A DNA stretch of 9,649 nt, from contig JALURJ010000236.1 of NCBI GenBank assembly GCA_027016915.1, forward strand, positions 1 through 9,649. The letters run 5' to 3'. Shown piece by piece: positions 1 to 5,833 of this stretch. Under the pieces are notes generated by a model that saw only the letters and a program-made list of their open reading frames with translations, was not told where the DNA came from and made no database searches. The stretch's first letter is position 1. Each line of letters begins with the position of its first letter. A program made the translations under genes and the position numbers. The stretch is from Desulfurococcales archaeon. Its GTDB lineage: Archaea; Thermoproteota; Thermoprotei_A; Sulfolobales; WAQK01.

Positions 1-178
1 TCCTAACGGGGCCCTTGATGTTCCTGGTGATGATCCTGCCCTTGTCCCTGCCCTCCAGCACCCTGACTCTAACCTGGATGATCTCGCCGGTCACGCTGGT
101 CCTACCAATAATCTGTATAACCTCTGCGGGGAACCCTATCTCCTCGACGACGTTGAACTCCTTCTCCTCCTTGCTCAT
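1..178 (-). CDS. rps28e: 30S ribosomal protein S28e (partial, C-terminus outside window)
   Basis: Small-subunit ribosomal protein of the archaeal/eukaryotic type, an OB-fold protein of the 30S head near the mRNA exit. The minus strand reads ATG at 178-176 and stays open to the window edge, giving 59 residues. The sequence begins MSKEEKEFNVVEEIGFPAEV, continues with IIGRTSVTGEIIQVRVRVLEG and reaches NIKGPVR, which is the family signature; the family's short C-terminal tail should lie just outside. A TATA-like element at 222-214 sits about 25 bp before a likely transcript start near 193, giving a short leader. It is transcribed divergently from rpl24e, although in many archaea the two run in the same direction. 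Identification is secure; only the end is missing. Confidence 0.95.
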   Translation of the reverse strand, partial: MSKEEKEFNVVEEIGFPAEVIQIIGRTSVTGEIIQVRVRVLEGRDKGRIITRNIKGPVR

Positions 179-213
179 TACCGTTCAACCCTTGCCAGGA
201 TAGAGCCGTGGAA

Positions 214-222
214 TCTATAAAT
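214..222 (-). promoter_or_regulatory. TATA box of rps28e
   Basis: Read on the minus strand this is ATTTATAGA, a good archaeal TATA element. It predicts transcription starting near 193, about 15 nt before the rps28e ATG. An 11-bp palindrome (223-233) abuts it on the upstream side, where the BRE would lie. Confidence 0.6.
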
Positions 223-260
223 CTTACCGTAAGTATGCCGCCCGGAGGACATGGCGAATC

Positions 261-268
261 TTTAAAAA
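261..268 (+). promoter_or_regulatory. TATA box of rpl24e
   Basis: The sequence TTTAAAAA lies about 50 bp before the rpl24e ATG and predicts a transcript start near 290 with a leader of about 26 nt. That leader contains the Shine-Dalgarno-like GGAAGGGTGG (301-310). With the element at 214-222 it makes a divergent promoter pair. Confidence 0.6.
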
Positions 269-315
269 CCCTGAGCCATACATCTCGCCGGAACGCAGAG
301 GGAAGGGTGGCAGCG

Positions 316-504
316 ATGCCCAGGATACACGTCTGCGAGTTCTGCGGCAAGGAGATAGAGCCCGGCACGGGGCTCATGTACGTGAAGCTAGACGGCTCCA
401 TCCACTGGTACTGCTCCAGCAAGTGCTTCAAGAACGCCGTGAAGCTACGCAGGGACCCCAGGAAACTGAAGTGGACCAAGCACTACACTCCGCTCAGAAA
501 ATGA
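316..504 (+). CDS. rpl24e: 50S ribosomal protein L24e
   Basis: Zinc-binding large-subunit ribosomal protein of archaea and eukaryotes. The 62-residue product has the family's zinc ribbon: C7 and C10 in HVCEFCG, then C33 and C37 in WYCSSKCF. These are followed by the basic tail KLRRDPRKLKWTKHY. Length is typical for archaeal L24e. I chose the ATG at 316 because the protein then begins MPRIHVCEFCG, as the family does, and GGAAGGGTGG lies just upstream. The frame stays open further 5' to 208, but those residues do not resemble L24e and would precede the predicted transcript start. It has its own TATA box. The next gene is a toxin-antitoxin pair rather than ndk. Confidence 0.95.
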   Translation: MPRIHVCEFCGKEIEPGTGLMYVKLDGSIHWYCSSKCFKNAVKLRRDPRKLKWTKHYTPLRK

Positions 505-553
505 GGCGAATATCTTCAGGATTTTAACATAAACTGCACCTTACCTTTAATAT

Positions 554-576
554 CCAGCCCTCTTATACAAGGCTGG
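554..576 (+). other. Hairpin-forming inverted repeat downstream of rpl24e
   Basis: CCAGCC at 554-559 and GGCTGG at 571-576 are perfect 6-bp arms around an 11-nt AT-rich loop. It lies 50 bp after the rpl24e stop. It could help end or stabilise the rpl24e transcript, but no T tract follows, so it is not a standard archaeal terminator. It may also be chance. Confidence 0.35.
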
Positions 577-656
577 CTATTCTAGGATTATTAGGGCCTG
601 GAGGGCTCCTGTGATACAGGTCTGTGCTGGCCGGGTGGTTTCATTGTAGCGAAGAT

Positions 657-663
657 CATAAAT
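657..663 (+). promoter_or_regulatory. TATA box of the vapBC operon
   Basis: CATAAAT preceded by a purine-rich BRE-like GCGAAGAT (649-656). It predicts transcription starting near 685, about 12 nt before the TTG start of vapB. A heptad repeat begins at the next base. Confidence 0.5.
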
Positions 664-684
664 CGTAGTACGTAGTACGTAACC
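664..684 (+). repeat. Heptad tandem repeat between the vapBC TATA box and start codon
   Basis: CGTAGTA at 664-670 is repeated exactly at 671-677, followed by the partial third copy CGTAACC at 678-684. The unit also makes the tract nearly palindromic around overlapping TACGTA elements. It occupies the space between the TATA box and the likely transcript start, where a bound VapB-VapC complex would block the promoter. This operator role is inference from position. Confidence 0.5.
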
Positions 685-696
685 CGGTGTACCTCC

Positions 697-942
697 TTGC
701 CCAAGACTAGGATCGTTAAGGTGACGCGCAAGTACCAGGTAACCATACCTAGAGATGTTAGAGAGAAGCTGGGCATTCGCGTGGGGGACCGGATACTGGT
801 GGAGGTAGAGGGAGACAAAATAGTGCTAAGACCCCTTGTCGTGCGGAAGAAAGACCCGGTGGAGGAGTTGCTTAACCTTCTAGACGAGTCGCTGGATATA
901 GACGCCGTTAGACTTGTCGAGGAGAGCTGGAATGAGGACTAA
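697..942 (+). CDS. vapB: VapB-type antitoxin, AbrB/SpoVT fold
   Basis: Probable antitoxin that binds its own promoter and neutralises the VapC ribonuclease encoded next. The 81-residue product has an AbrB/SpoVT swapped-hairpin DNA-binding domain at about residues 4-47. Its hallmark segments are VTRKYQVTIPRDVREKLGI, VGDRILVEVEG and KIVLRPL. An acidic C-terminal tail follows (EELLNLLDESLDIDAVRLVEESW, rich in Asp and Glu), of the kind antitoxins use to cap the toxin. The start is a TTG at 697, chosen because MPKTRIVKVTRKYQVTIP fits the family and a GGTG lies 7 nt upstream. The last 11 bases overlap vapC, so translation is probably coupled. Autoregulation is likely, through the repeat just upstream. 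Confidence 0.88.
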   Translation: MPKTRIVKVTRKYQVTIPRDVREKLGIRVGDRILVEVEGDKIVLRPLVVRKKDPVEELLNLLDESLDIDAVRLVEESWNED

Positions 943-1420
943 AGCATACATTGACACGAACATATTCGTGTACGCCGTAATCCATCATCCGCGGTACGGG
1001 GACACATGTTCAAGGATCTTGAGAGACTTGGGGCACCGTTTCGAGGCCCACGGTTCCCATATGGTTGCACTAGAGCTTCTAGGCTCACTTGCAAAGATAA
1101 ACACCAGCATAGCCAGAAGAGCCGTGAGACTATACTTAGCGCTGGACATGCCGATCCACACTATAAATGAAGAGATCCTACACATGGCCTCACTAATCAA
1201 CGAGACCATCAACATGGGGTACGACTCCATACACGCAGCGATAATGATTGCAAACGGGATCCCAGCAATAATAACAAACGACTTGGATAACTGGCCCAAA
1301 CTCGCATCCAGGTATCGCCGCGTAAGAGAAGCCCTGGAGAAAGAGGGCTATACAGTAGACCTGGAGGATATCGAAATAGTATCGCCAGACACCTATGGTG
1401 ATTGGGCCGGAAGGCTATGA
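932..1420 (+). CDS. vapC: VapC-type PIN-domain toxin ribonuclease
   Basis: Predicted magnesium-dependent endoribonuclease toxin, inhibited by the upstream antitoxin. The 162-residue product has the PIN acidic residues in order: D8 in YIDTN, E48 in ALELL, D98 in GYDSIHAA, and D117/D119 in ITNDLDNW. The ATG at 932 gives the usual PIN start a few residues before the first Asp, and GAGGAG (918-923) provides a ribosome site; a TTG at 914 in the same frame is less likely. It overlaps vapB by 11 nt. Codon use is unlike the flanking genes: more A-ending codons (GCA, ACA, TCA, CTA, ATA, AGA) where neighbours prefer GCC, CTC and AGG. This suggests acquisition from elsewhere. The specific RNA target cannot be read from sequence. 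Confidence 0.88.
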   Translation: MRTKAYIDTNIFVYAVIHHPRYGDTCSRILRDLGHRFEAHGSHMVALELLGSLAKINTSIARRAVRLYLALDMPIHTINEEILHMASLINETINMGYDSIHAAIMIANGIPAIITNDLDNWPKLASRYRRVREALEKEGYTVDLEDIEIVSPDTYGDWAGRL

Positions 1421-1452
1421 GAACCCCGTACAAGGCGCGGCGGGGCGGTTAA

Positions 1453-1461
1453 CTATTTTAT
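1453..1461 (+). promoter_or_regulatory. TATA box of ndk
   Basis: CTATTTTAT lies 35-43 bp before the GTG start of ndk and predicts transcription from about 1482. The leader then contains GGTG at 1485-1488. This shows that ndk does not depend on the vapBC promoter. Confidence 0.55.
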
Positions 1462-1495
1462 CCAGACGTGGAGAACCGGGTAGCGGTGCTTAGCC

Positions 1496-1897
1496 GTGGC
1501 GGTTGAGAGGACCTTCGTCATGATAAAGCCGGACGGTGTCCGGAGAGGCCTCATAGGCGAGGTGATCTCCAGGTTTGAGAGGAAGGGCCTCAAGATAGTG
1601 GCCTTGAAGATGCTGCAAATGACGAGGGAGCAGGCCGAGGAGCTCTACTCAGTACACAGGGACAAGCCTTTCTTCAACGACCTCGTCAAATTCGTCACGT
1701 CAGGCCCAGTGGTGGTAATGATCGTTGAGGGTGAGAGCGCCATCTCCGTGGTTAGGACACTGATAGGCCCTACCGACGGGAGGAAGGCCCCTCCGGGCAC
1801 CATTAGGGGAGACTTCGCCCTATCCATCCAGGAGAACATAGTCCACGCGTCCGACTCCCCGGAGAGCTTCGAGCGTGAGCACAAAATCTTCTTTTAG
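1496..1897 (+). CDS. ndk: Nucleoside diphosphate kinase
   Basis: Transfers the terminal phosphate of ATP to nucleoside diphosphates through a phosphohistidine, balancing the cytosolic NTP pools. The 133-residue protein is nearly the family's full length. It starts ERTFVMIKPDGVRRGLIGEV with K11, contains GTIRGDFA at 101-108, and has the active-site H117 in NIVHASDSPES. The GTG at 1496 is the start; GGTG at 1485-1488 is a suitable ribosome site. It lies in the conserved archaeal neighbourhood with rps28e, rpl24e and infB. Here it converges on infB with only 25 bp between the two stop codons, so the transcripts probably overlap. Nothing in the catalytic core looks altered. Confidence 0.97.
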   Translation: MAVERTFVMIKPDGVRRGLIGEVISRFERKGLKIVALKMLQMTREQAEELYSVHRDKPFFNDLVKFVTSGPVVVMIVEGESAISVVRTLIGPTDGRKAPPGTIRGDFALSIQENIVHASDSPESFEREHKIFF

Positions 1898-1922
1898 CTA
1901 ACCTCCCCGCACACTGCCGGGT

Positions 1923-3722
1923 TTAATAGCCGTAGAGCGGGTTCTGCTTACGCTTTATCTCGATGATCTCCTTGAGCACCATTTTCTCATCGTCGCTTAT
2001 GTCCCCGGCAAACCTTGTTAGGAGCTTGCTGGCGTGGTCAGACGGTATGTCCGTGTACAATATGTCGCCCTCGTCTATGTGGCGGCCCACCATGGCTTTG
2101 CCCCTGATCGAGATGGCGACCTCCTGCCCGGCCCTAGCCTCCTGGAGCACCTTGTCGCGGTCCCTGATCTGCATGATCTCGCCTATCCTCTTACCGTCCT
2201 TCCTCATGAGGGGGTATCCGGGCTTAATTATGCCTCCCAGGACCTCTATGCCTACTATCACTGGGTCGCTTCTCCTGAACACGTAGCCTGGCAGTATCCT
2301 GATCTTGCCGGGCCTTACCAGGGCGGCAAGCTGCCTCATCTTCTCCCTCTCCCGCTCCTTCCGGACCCACTCCTCGTACTCCTCGAGGAGCCTGTAGATC
2401 ACGTTGTGGGTGAATATCGGCACACCCTCCGCAGAGGCGAGTTCCTCAGCGTCCTTCAGCACCTTGACGTTGAAGGCCAGAATTACGCCCAGGTACTTGT
2501 CCTTCTTAGCCGTCACGGCTGCCTCTATCACGTCCCTCTTCGAAACGTTGCCCACGTCGGCCACCCTCACCGCGACTCCCCTGGACTTAAGGGTTTCCAC
2601 CAGCGCTTCGAGGGTGCCCAGGGTGTCGGCCTTAACCACCAGGCCCGTCTCGTCGGTGCTTATCCTTATGCTGCGGACCTCCTCCATAACCCTCTCCTTT
2701 ACCTCCTCGATCCTCGATGGATCGTCGACAGCCATTAGGGGGGCTCCGGCCAGGGCCTTGTCGAGTCCGGGCGCCGCGATCTTCACCCCGGCAGCCGCCA
2801 CGACCTCCTCTACCTGGATAAACCTGTCCTCCGGCGACCTTATCTCCTGGAGCGGCTTCGGCATCAGCAGGGCGCGTATCTTGGTGACTATGGGTTCCTC
2901 CAGGCCTCCTACCACTATGACGTCGTTGCGCCGCAGGATCCCGTCGTAGATCACCACGTCGATGGTTGTGCCCAGCCCTGTCTCCTCCTTAACCTCCAAT
3001 ACAACCCCCCGGGCAGGCCCCTCGACGTACATCAGCCTTTTAGCCAGGTACTGCTGGGTTAAGCCGGCCAGCACCGCTAGTAGCTCCGGTATCCCTTCAC
3101 CGGTCTTGGCGGAAACCGGGACTATGGCGACCGTCCGTGTGAAATCCCTAACCCTGTCGAACCTGTCAGAGGCGAAGCCCACCTGGCCCAGCTGGCCCAT
3201 GAGCTTGTAAATCAGGTCGTCGAGCCTCTGCAGAGCGTCGGGCCTCTGGCTCCTGGCCGAGAATATGAAGGGCTGGCCCGGCTGAGGCCTCCACCCCGGG
3301 ATCTTGTCTATCTTGTTGGCGGCCACGAGGAAGGGAACCCTCCTCTGCTTGAGGATCTCGACGGCCTCGAAGGTCTGGTTCTGGAAACCCTCGTTGATGT
3401 CCACCACAAGGATGGCGAAGTCAGCTACGCTGCCGCCCCTGCGCCTCAGGTTGGAGAACATCTCGTGGCCCGGAGTGTCTATGAATAGGAGTCCGGGTAT
3501 CTTCAGCCTGATGGGTATCAGCTTCTTGAGGGGCTCAGCTATCTTCTCGATCACGTGGGACGGGACTATGCTGGCCCCCACATGCTGAGTTATGGCTCCC
3601 GGCTCCCTGCTGGCCACCGCCGTGCCCCTAATCTTGTCCAGGAGCGTCGTCTTGCCGTGATCCACATGACCCAGCACAACCACTATGGGCTGCCTGAGCC
3701 TAGCGCCACGCTGCTCGGCCAC
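1923..3722 (-). CDS. infB: Translation initiation factor aIF5B (IF2-type GTPase)
   Basis: GTPase that promotes ribosomal subunit joining at the end of initiation, the archaeal counterpart of eIF5B/IF2. The 599-residue protein has the usual archaeal length. The G domain shows G1 at 18-26 (GHVDHGKTT), the switch I threonine near T45, G3 D82-TPGHE, G4 N136-KID and G5 S204-AK. Domain II follows at about 225-345, then the domain III region and the C-terminal beta-barrel at about 470-599 (VIVGIEVLGG, RAGQEVAISI). No intein interrupts the G domain, unlike some euryarchaeal homologues. The GTG at 3722 is chosen because AGGAGGTGAT sits 5 nt upstream, a near-perfect Shine-Dalgarno. An ATG at 3729 is out of frame. 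It has its own TATA box and diverges from rps6e. Confidence 0.97.
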   Translation of the reverse strand: MAEQRGARLRQPIVVVLGHVDHGKTTLLDKIRGTAVASREPGAITQHVGASIVPSHVIEKIAEPLKKLIPIRLKIPGLLFIDTPGHEMFSNLRRRGGSVADFAILVVDINEGFQNQTFEAVEILKQRRVPFLVAANKIDKIPGWRPQPGQPFIFSARSQRPDALQRLDDLIYKLMGQLGQVGFASDRFDRVRDFTRTVAIVPVSAKTGEGIPELLAVLAGLTQQYLAKRLMYVEGPARGVVLEVKEETGLGTTIDVVIYDGILRRNDVIVVGGLEEPIVTKIRALLMPKPLQEIRSPEDRFIQVEEVVAAAGVKIAAPGLDKALAGAPLMAVDDPSRIEEVKERVMEEVRSIRISTDETGLVVKADTLGTLEALVETLKSRGVAVRVADVGNVSKRDVIEAAVTAKKDKYLGVILAFNVKVLKDAEELASAEGVPIFTHNVIYRLLEEYEEWVRKEREREKMRQLAALVRPGKIRILPGYVFRRSDPVIVGIEVLGGIIKPGYPLMRKDGKRIGEIMQIRDRDKVLQEARAGQEVAISIRGKAMVGRHIDEGDILYTDIPSDHASKLLTRFAGDISDDEKMVLKEIIEIKRKQNPLYGY

Positions 3723-3760
3723 CCTCCATCACCTCCTGGCTCAGGTGTTGGAATGCTGGG

Positions 3761-3767
3761 TTATAAG
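3761..3767 (-). promoter_or_regulatory. TATA box of infB
   Basis: On the minus strand this reads CTTATAA. It predicts transcription from about 3739, leaving a leader of roughly 17 nt filled almost entirely by the strong ribosome site AGGAGGTGAT (3737-3728). Confidence 0.6.
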
Positions 3768-3797
3768 TTGCCGGGTTCCCGCGGCGCTCCTTGTAAT

Positions 3798-3806
3798 CTT
3801 TATATA
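3798..3806 (+). promoter_or_regulatory. TATA box of rps6e
   Basis: CTTTATATA is a consensus-quality archaeal TATA box, about 50 bp before the rps6e ATG, predicting a start near 3830. It is only about 35 bp from the infB TATA box on the other strand, so two preinitiation complexes would sit close together. Confidence 0.7.
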
Positions 3807-3854
3807 CCCTCTATCAATTGGTGTCAGGGAGAACTGCAAGGGATGTGGTGAGGT

Positions 3855-4499
3855 ATGCCCGAGTTCAGAGTAGTGGTGTCAGACCCCAAGGCTGGCAACG
3901 CCCCTGTCGCCAAGGTCAAGGTGGTCGGCAAGGAGGACATGGAGCTAAGCAAGGAGGAGAAGGAGAGGAAGAGGCTGCCAGCTGCCAAGGTGAACCCCGC
4001 GTTGGCGGAGAAGCTGGGCCTAAGGGAGGTTAAGGCCCTCACGCTTAGGTTCAGGAAGGAGGACAAGAAGATCAACATGACGTTCAGGGTGGTGGAGGAC
4101 GAGGGGGTGCCTGAAGGCGAGGTCTGGATCCCTATGGAGCCTCTGCTGGAAAAGGTTGAGGAGGAGGAAGCCGAGGCGGAGGCTTTCAGGGCCAAGGCCT
4201 GGACGGTGGTGGTCACGGACCCCGAGGCGTCGAGGTTTATAGGCCTGAAGATCGGCGACGAGATAGACGGCGGCATAGTAGGGCTTCCAGGCTTCAAGCT
4301 CAAGATTAGGGGAGGAACGGACAACAGCGGGTTCCCCATGAGGCCGGACGTCATGGGCGGGGCTAAGAAGAGGATCCTGCTATCCGGGCCTCCCGGCTTC
4401 CACCCCAGGGAGAAGGGCGAGCGGCGGAGAAAGATGGTGAGAGGCAACACGATAACCATGGACATAGTCCAGATCAACACCATGATCGTCTACAAGTAG
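3855..4499 (+). CDS. rps6e: 30S ribosomal protein S6e, long form
   Basis: Small-subunit ribosomal protein of archaea and eukaryotes. The conserved core is clear: the first strand FRVVVSDPKAG at 4-14, then FIGLKIGDEIDG at 128-139, GLPGFKLKIRGGTDNSGFP, and the C-terminal RILLSGPPGF, KGERRRKMVRGNTI and DIVQINT. At 214 residues it is much longer than the roughly 125-residue archaeal form. The extra 90 or so residues (about 24-114) lie between the first and second core strands; they are highly charged and end in a Glu-rich run near 100-110. I recall similarly long S6e in other Crenarchaeota, so this is probably lineage-typical. The ATG at 3855 follows GGTGAGGT directly. It is transcribed alone or read through into the aIF2-gamma operon. 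Confidence 0.94.
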   Translation: MPEFRVVVSDPKAGNAPVAKVKVVGKEDMELSKEEKERKRLPAAKVNPALAEKLGLREVKALTLRFRKEDKKINMTFRVVEDEGVPEGEVWIPMEPLLEKVEEEEAEAEAFRAKAWTVVVTDPEASRFIGLKIGDEIDGGIVGLPGFKLKIRGGTDNSGFPMRPDVMGGAKKRILLSGPPGFHPREKGERRRKMVRGNTITMDIVQINTMIVYK

Positions 4500-4538
4500 C
4501 ACCCTCCGCTTTTGCCCCCGCCGCGCAGGCCCTGACAC

Positions 4539-4547
4539 ATATTTAAT
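4539..4547 (+). promoter_or_regulatory. TATA box of the aIF2-gamma operon
   Basis: ATATTTAAT in the 86-bp gap after rps6e predicts transcription from about 4570. This position helps choose the gene start: a GTG at 4574 would be nearly leaderless, while the GTG at 4586 would have a short leader carrying GGTG (4573-4576). Confidence 0.6.
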
Positions 4548-4585
4548 AGCTTCCTAAACCTAGGTTTGAGGGGGTGCTTAGAGGA

Positions 4586-5833
4586 GTGTCGGAGAAATTC
4601 AGGCAGCCAGAGGTGAACATCGGCGTCGTCGGCCACGTGGATCACGGCAAGACGACGCTGGTGGAGGCCATAACGGGCGTGTGGACCGCGCGGCACTCGG
4701 AGGAGCTTAAGAGGGGTATGACCATCAAGCTGGGCTACGCTGAAGGCGACATCTACAGGTGTTCCAACTGCCCCGAGCCCGAGGCCTACACCAGCAGGCC
4801 CGAGTGCCCGTCCTGCCCGGAGGGCTCGGAGCCCCAGCTCGTGAAAAAGGTTTCCTTCGTCGACGCGCCGGGCCACGAGGTCCTCATGGCAACAATGCTT
4901 TCCGGCGCCGCCCTCATGGACGGCGCCATCCTCGTGATTGCGGCGAACGAGCCGTGCCCTCAGCCCCAGACCAGGGAGCACTTCGTGGCCCTAGACATTA
5001 TCGGCGTGAGGAACCTGATAGTGGTGCAGAACAAGGTCGACGTCGTCAGCCCCGAGGAGGCTAGGAGGAACTATGAGCAGATCAGGGAGTTCCTCAAGGG
5101 GACATGGGCGGAGGACGCCCCCATAATACCCGTCAGCGCCCTCCATAGGGCGAACATAGATGTGCTTCTAGCAGCTATAGACAAGCTCATACCGGTCCCC
5201 GAGAGGGACCCGTCCAAGGACCCCCTCATGTTCATAGCTAGGAGCTTCGACGTCAACAAGCCTGGCACGCCGCCGGAGAAGCTTAGGGGAGGAGTTATAG
5301 GCGGCAGCATCAGCCAAGGCAGGCTGCGCGTCGGCGACGAGATAGAGATCAGGCCTGGGGTCAGGGTGGTGAAGCCGGGCGGCAGGACGGAGTACGTGCC
5401 GCTCTACACGGAGATAACGTCCCTCAGGTTCGGCGAGAACGAGGTTGAGGAGGCCTACCCGGGAGGCCTTGTCGCCATAGGAACGAAGCTTGACCCCTCC
5501 CTCACCAAGGCCGACAACCTGGTTGGCAACGTCGTCGGCCTGCCTGACAGGCTCCCGCCGACCTATAACACCCTGAGGATAGAGTACAAGCTCCTGGAGA
5601 GGGTTGTTGGTACCTCGGAGCTAATCAAGGTGGAGCCCCTGAGGGCCAGGGAGCCCCTCATGATAACCGTGGGCACCGCTATAACCCTCGGCATAGCGAC
5701 GAGTGTCACCAAGGACACCATAGAGGTCGCCCTCAAAAGACCCGTGGTGGCTTGGAAGGGCGCCAGGGTGGCGATCAGCAGGCAGGTCCTCGGCAGGTGG
5801 AGGCTTGTGGGATGGGGTGTCGTGGCAGACTAG
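4586..5833 (+). CDS. eif2g: Translation initiation factor aIF2 subunit gamma
   Basis: GTP-binding core of heterotrimeric aIF2, which delivers initiator Met-tRNA to the small subunit. The 415-residue product contains G1 at 16-24 (GHVDHGKTT), HSEELKRGMTIKLGYA in switch I, and a zinc knuckle with C59, C62, C74 and C77. G3 is D93-APGHE, G4 N149-KVD and G5 S184-AL. Domains II and III follow, with FDVNKPG, GGVIGGSI, GGLVAIGT, LDPSLTKADNL and the C-terminal GRWRLVGWG. I prefer the GTG at 4586: the protein then starts MSEKFRQPEVNIG, matching the spacing I recall for Sulfolobus aIF2-gamma, and GGTG is 9 nt upstream. The in-frame GTG at 4574 would add four residues and remains possible. The end overlaps the next gene by 22 nt. 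Confidence 0.97.
   Translation: MSEKFRQPEVNIGVVGHVDHGKTTLVEAITGVWTARHSEELKRGMTIKLGYAEGDIYRCSNCPEPEAYTSRPECPSCPEGSEPQLVKKVSFVDAPGHEVLMATMLSGAALMDGAILVIAANEPCPQPQTREHFVALDIIGVRNLIVVQNKVDVVSPEEARRNYEQIREFLKGTWAEDAPIIPVSALHRANIDVLLAAIDKLIPVPERDPSKDPLMFIARSFDVNKPGTPPEKLRGGVIGGSISQGRLRVGDEIEIRPGVRVVKPGGRTEYVPLYTEITSLRFGENEVEEAYPGGLVAIGTKLDPSLTKADNLVGNVVGLPDRLPPTYNTLRIEYKLLERVVGTSELIKVEPLRAREPLMITVGTAITLGIATSVTKDTIEVALKRPVVAWKGARVAISRQVLGRWRLVGWGVVAD

Noticed and set aside
26..83. A possible C/D-box RNA antisense to rps28e, with TGATGA near 27-32 and CTGA at 63-66.
   Set aside because: Box spacing is poor, a second box pair is missing, and the bases are explained by rps28e coding.
2034..2738. A long open frame on the plus strand opposite infB (234 codons).
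   Set aside because: It is a GC-rich shadow of the secure infB gene, with no ribosome site and no recognisable protein features.
3824..4483. A 219-codon open frame on the minus strand opposite rps6e.
   Set aside because: Its Ser/Leu/Pro-rich product is what antisense reading of a Glu/Lys/Gly-rich gene gives; rps6e is secure.
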